Positions 60,885 to 64,000 of a DNA stretch of 64,000 bases are shown here, piece after piece (position 1 is the stretch's first letter; every line of letters starts with the position of its first letter). The notes under the pieces are model-generated. The model was given only the letters and a program-made list of their open reading frames with translations, was not told the DNA's origin and did not search any database. The DNA comes from Malus domestica (lineage: Eukaryota > Streptophyta > Magnoliopsida > Rosales > Rosaceae), in assembly GCF_042453785.1 (NCBI RefSeq), contig NC_091674.1, positions 15,597,001 through 15,661,000 of the forward strand. The letters are read 5' to 3'. The position numbers and the translations under genes are program-made.

Positions 60885-62807
60885 TTAAGCACCAAATTTG
60901 GGAACTTTGGCGGTGGAGATTTGAGCAAGGAAGTGCTCTGCCACGATCCGGCGTTGGATTTTTCCGGTTGCGGTTTTCGGAAGAGACTCGGTGATGAACA
61001 CCTTCTTGGGTACTTTGAATGAAGCCAGATTCTTCTTGCAATGTCGCATCACTTCTTCCTCGTCCAAGCTTGAGCCTTCTCTTGGGATTATGGCACAATT
61101 AATCTGCATAATTAACACATAGTAACATAAATAATCAACCACAGATTGCCAATGATGATATATCAAACTGATTAACTCATCAAAATCAAATATCGACGCC
61201 ATAACTATCGGATATTGAACTGGGGTTTGAAAATTGTAGTTTAGTTTGGCCACGTACCTCTTCGCCATATTTATCATCAGGAACTCCAAATGCAACGCCT
61301 TGGGCGACCTCTGGATGTGACAAAAGTACTGCATCGACTTCAATCGGCGATATCTTTTCCCCTAAAAGGACCAAAAACATACACATTGTGAACTAAACTT
61401 ACTCGCGCATTTTATCGAACACTTGGTGTACAAATTCGATTAATTCAATTACCTCCGCGATTAATCAGCTCCTTAATCCGACCCACGAGGCTCAAATACC
61501 CATCGGCGTCCAAAACTCCGATATCCCCCGTATGAAACCACCCGAACAAGAAAGCCGCTTTGTTCGCTTCCGGGTTGTTCTTGTACCCTTTAGTCACATT
61601 GGGTCCTCTGATGCAAACCTCGCCGTTCACCCCCTCCGGCTGAGCCGAACCGTTTTCGTCCAAAATCGCAAGCTCCTGACCCACGGGTCGACCCACCGAC
61701 CCGGGCCTGTGGGCCCCGTCTTCCGGCAACGGATTTGAACACATCAAATGGGACGCCTCTGTCATCGCGTAAGCCTCCAAGACCGGAGCGCCGAACGATT
61801 CTTCAAGCCGCGCCAATATCGACGGAGCCAGCGAGGCGCTGCAGGTCCGGATAAACCGGAGCTTAGGGTATTGCGGTTCGGGTTTGCTGCTGTGGCGGTC
61901 GAGGATGATTTGGTGGATGGTGGGGACCGCGGTGTACCACGTGGCGTTGTATGTGACCATGTCGGACCAAAACGTCGAGGCGGAGAATCGGCCAGCGGCT
62001 GGGAGTGTCGCGGCGGCTCCTGCGGAAAATGAACTAAGTAACCCGGCAATTAATCCGTGCACGTGAAACAGAGGGAGGACGATAACCGTCGAGTCCGACT
62101 CAGTGAGTTTGTAGACCGATTTGATGTTCTGGACCGAGGAGGCCAAATTGAGCTGCGTCAAGGGCACTCCCTTGGGCCGGCTCGTAGTCCCCGACGTGTG
62201 AAGGAAGAGCGCCACGTCGGAGGGCTCGTTGACGAGTTGCGAGACCGAGTCGGGGCTCCCCTCGGCGGCGGAAGAGAGAGTGACGTGGCTGGCGGCGTCA
62301 GAAAGGTTGGCGGTGACGTGAGGGATGTTGAGCTTGGAAGCCGCCGCTTGGGCCGCATGAATCGGTTTTTCCGGCGTGATCAGGAGCTTCGATTCCGAGT
62401 CGGAGAGGTAGAACTCGAACTCCTCCGCCGTGTACACCGCGTTCAGCGGCGCCGCTGTCGCTCTGCACCGAATCACCGCCAAAAACATCACAACAAACTA
62501 CAGAAAAGACAAAAAAAAAAAAAAACCGTCAGAAATTTTTTTCCTAATTTAAAAACTTGTTTGGTTGCGGAGAAAATGGTGGAAAATAAAACGATGCGAT
62601 ATGTACCTCGACGGTGTTGGGGAAGGTGAGTGCGACGGTGTCATTTGGGGCGATGCCGGAGGCGATTAAGAGGGAGGCGGCGTGGTCGACCAGCTCCTGC
62701 AAGCGCGCATGGGTCAAGTCGAACTTTCCGGAAACGGAAAGGGCGCGGTGGTTCGGGAACCCCGACGCCACCTGCTTCAGCAATCTGGTTAGAGTCGGAC
62801 TTTCCAT
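60885..62807 (-). CDS. AAE3: Oxalate-CoA ligase (acyl-activating enzyme 3 type)
   Basis: Four exons on the minus strand: 62607-62807, 61453-62497, 61258-61361, 60885-61103; 522 residues, close to the Arabidopsis protein (about 514). The ANL fold is clear: LHTSGTTSRPKGVPL (P-loop, about 167-181), YAMTEA (310-315), GWFHTGDIG (about 387-395), VGRIKELINRGG hinge, and GKIQRR with the catalytic Lys498. It starts SPTLTRLLKQV and ends AKVPKFGA, with no peroxisomal SKL tail, so cytosol is likely. AAE3 enzymes form oxalyl-CoA from oxalate, ATP and CoA, the first step of oxalate breakdown, linked to resistance to oxalate-secreting fungi. This is inferred from family likeness; 4-coumarate-CoA-ligase-like naming is also used for it. 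Exons are GC-rich compared with the surroundings. Confidence 0.94.
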
Positions 62808-62892
62808 TTGCAGAGCAGAATTAAATTAAAATAAAATTAATAAATTAATAAATGGAAGCGATTGGATATGAAGAAGGAGATGTGCGGGTTCG

Positions 62893-62900
62893 TATTTATA
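62893..62900 (-). promoter_or_regulatory. TATA box of the AAE3-type gene
   Basis: The minus strand reads CCTATAAATACGAA, 86-93 bp before the start codon, which implies a 5' UTR of roughly 55-60 nt. Confidence 0.75.
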
Positions 62901-62914
62901 GGGTCGCAGAAAGT

Positions 62915-62992
62915 GAGGGGAGGGAGAAAGTGAGGGGGAGGGAGAAAGTGAGAGGGGAGGGGGGAGGGGGGAGGGGGGGAGGGGTGGGTGCG
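62915..62992. promoter_or_regulatory. Purine/pyrimidine tract upstream of the AAE3 TATA box
   Basis: The plus strand is almost all G and A, with GAGGGAGAAAGTGAG-type units and then runs of four to seven G (62952-62987). On the gene strand it is a CT/C-rich tract immediately upstream of the TATA box. Confidence 0.85.
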
Positions 62993-63089
62993 GTGCAGGC
63001 TGGAACCGGATGGGACACGTGGCGAGCTGTTGCCGGTCAGATGGAATGTGCCGCACCCCCTGAGGTGCAGTTCCACGTATCCACGTCAT

Positions 63090-64000
63090 GTCGTTTTGTG
63101 TGACACGTCAACAAGTTGGCCTGGAGGCTGACGTACCGGGGCCCACCGGGGGATTGGTGGACTTGGAAGATGTGATGGACGATCAGGTGGCGGAAAATGG
63201 ATTTTGAGAGAGGGCCGGGGAGGGAAGTGGCCAAGAGAGTGGACGAAGAGTCATTTCATGGGTCGATTGTGGGCCAGCCCACAGACTTGCGTAATGAATC
63301 GCGATTCTATTTTTAGTGTTTTATGCCAACTTCGCTTTGTAGTTCGACGAAAAAAAAAAAAAAAAAAAACAAATTTGCTTTGTAGATTTTAAGCATTTGA
63401 CGCTTGTTCAGTTTCCTTGAAGGAGAAAGGAATCCACTCGTTTTCGTTTATTTTATTTTTTTTGGCTGAAATGAGTGTCAGCAAAAAGGTTTATAAAACT
63501 ATGCAGTGTAAGAAAAGGGATTTATCAATGTTGATCAAGGCTAAAGCTTCATGGCTCATGCGTTCACTGGATGGTCTGGTCAATAATTTTTTTATGCCTA
63601 AGTCATTTTCGTTGAAAAAATGAGTGGTTTGGGCTTGTATATGCAGCCAAAGCTTACCATAATTTGGTGGCTATAGGGTATTTATAGGAAGGTGGCTAGC
63701 CTACGCATAGGGTTTTACCCTACACGTGGCGGCTTCTCATTGGTCAAGATGAGTCATCCGTATAATTGATAAGGAAAAAATATTCCTAATATATTAATTA
63801 GGAGATAATATTTTGGGATGATGATGGAAGTATCCTTGTGATGAGGATTTGTTACTTGTTTGAGTTGATAGTCAATAGAGAGTATTAAAAATAGAATTTA
63901 GTAATTAATCATATCTTTAATAACCTTGACTTTTCTTGTTTGCCATGAACACGGGAGTCAGCTTATGTCGTATTCTGTTGCTTAAGCCTCCATAGATGTT
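63090..64000. other. Upstream spacer and possible LTR fragment
   Basis: No gene. A poly(A) run lies at 63350-63370. From about 63640 the sequence (GGGTATTTATAGGAAGG, CCTACACGTGGCGG) looks like a promoter region of an LTR element running off the window edge, but no boundary is seen. Confidence 0.3.

Noticed and set aside
61748..62629. Plus-strand open frames opposite the AAE3-type gene
   Set aside because: GC-rich exon shadows; the minus strand carries the conserved ANL motifs.
1..64000. CRISPR arrays, bacterial operons or phage modules
   Set aside because: All supported genes are spliced plant genes, and the repeats are transposon-derived; no regularly spaced repeat-spacer pattern was seen.

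Overview
This window looks like plant nuclear DNA. It has spliced genes with GT-AG introns, plant-specific protein families, TRIM/SINE/MITE repeats, LTR retrotransposons and AT-rich spacers. The repeat families (a Cassandra TRIM, a tRNA-derived SINE, and a short inverted-repeat element at 52563-52726 that I associate with apple/pear) suggest Rosaceae, probably the apple/pear tribe. That assignment rests on recall, not on a search.

Layout. 1-7001: decayed minus-strand Ty3/gypsy element of the Tat type (gag, RNase H and integrase fragments, a 5' LTR, and a coiled-coil ORF on the opposite strand). 7811-9420: intact actin-depolymerizing factor (ADF) gene, plus strand. 11612-16989: broken DUF1985/Ulp1-like C48 protease gene, split by an LTR-type insertion at 13481. 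17580-19788: solo LTR flanked by GGAGG repeats. 21551-30195: complete but dead Ty1/copia element with ATATA target duplications; its integrase region is interrupted by a roughly 1.3 kb palindrome made of two facing half-LTRs. 30750-33853: intact NOB1 gene, plus strand. 35313-39739: intact LRR receptor-like pseudokinase gene, minus strand, 12 exons. 40.7-52.7 kb: repeat-rich spacer with hAT-type MITEs, SINEs, a solo LTR flanked by TAAGT repeats, and a degenerate LTR-like block. 53597-54256: complete Cassandra TRIM. 55.7-56.7 kb: foldback element whose arms hold tandem subunits. 57.2-60.6 kb: array of three non-coding modules in the order A-B-A-C-B-C-B. 60885-62807: intact oxalate-CoA ligase (AAE3-type) gene, minus strand, with a TATA box and a long purine/pyrimidine tract just upstream.

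The four intact genes are unrelated housekeeping or signalling genes: actin turnover, 18S rRNA maturation, membrane receptor signalling and oxalate breakdown. They do not form a cluster or pathway. Each can be spliced by eye into one open frame of about the family's usual length (137, 635, 656 and 522 residues). The rest is mostly transposon sediment in several nested layers. I found no CRISPR array, no operon-like system, and no clear case for a new enzymatic system. The most unusual structures are the half-LTR palindrome, the A/B/C module array, the mini-hairpin series in the copia leader, and the antisense ORF in the Tat element.
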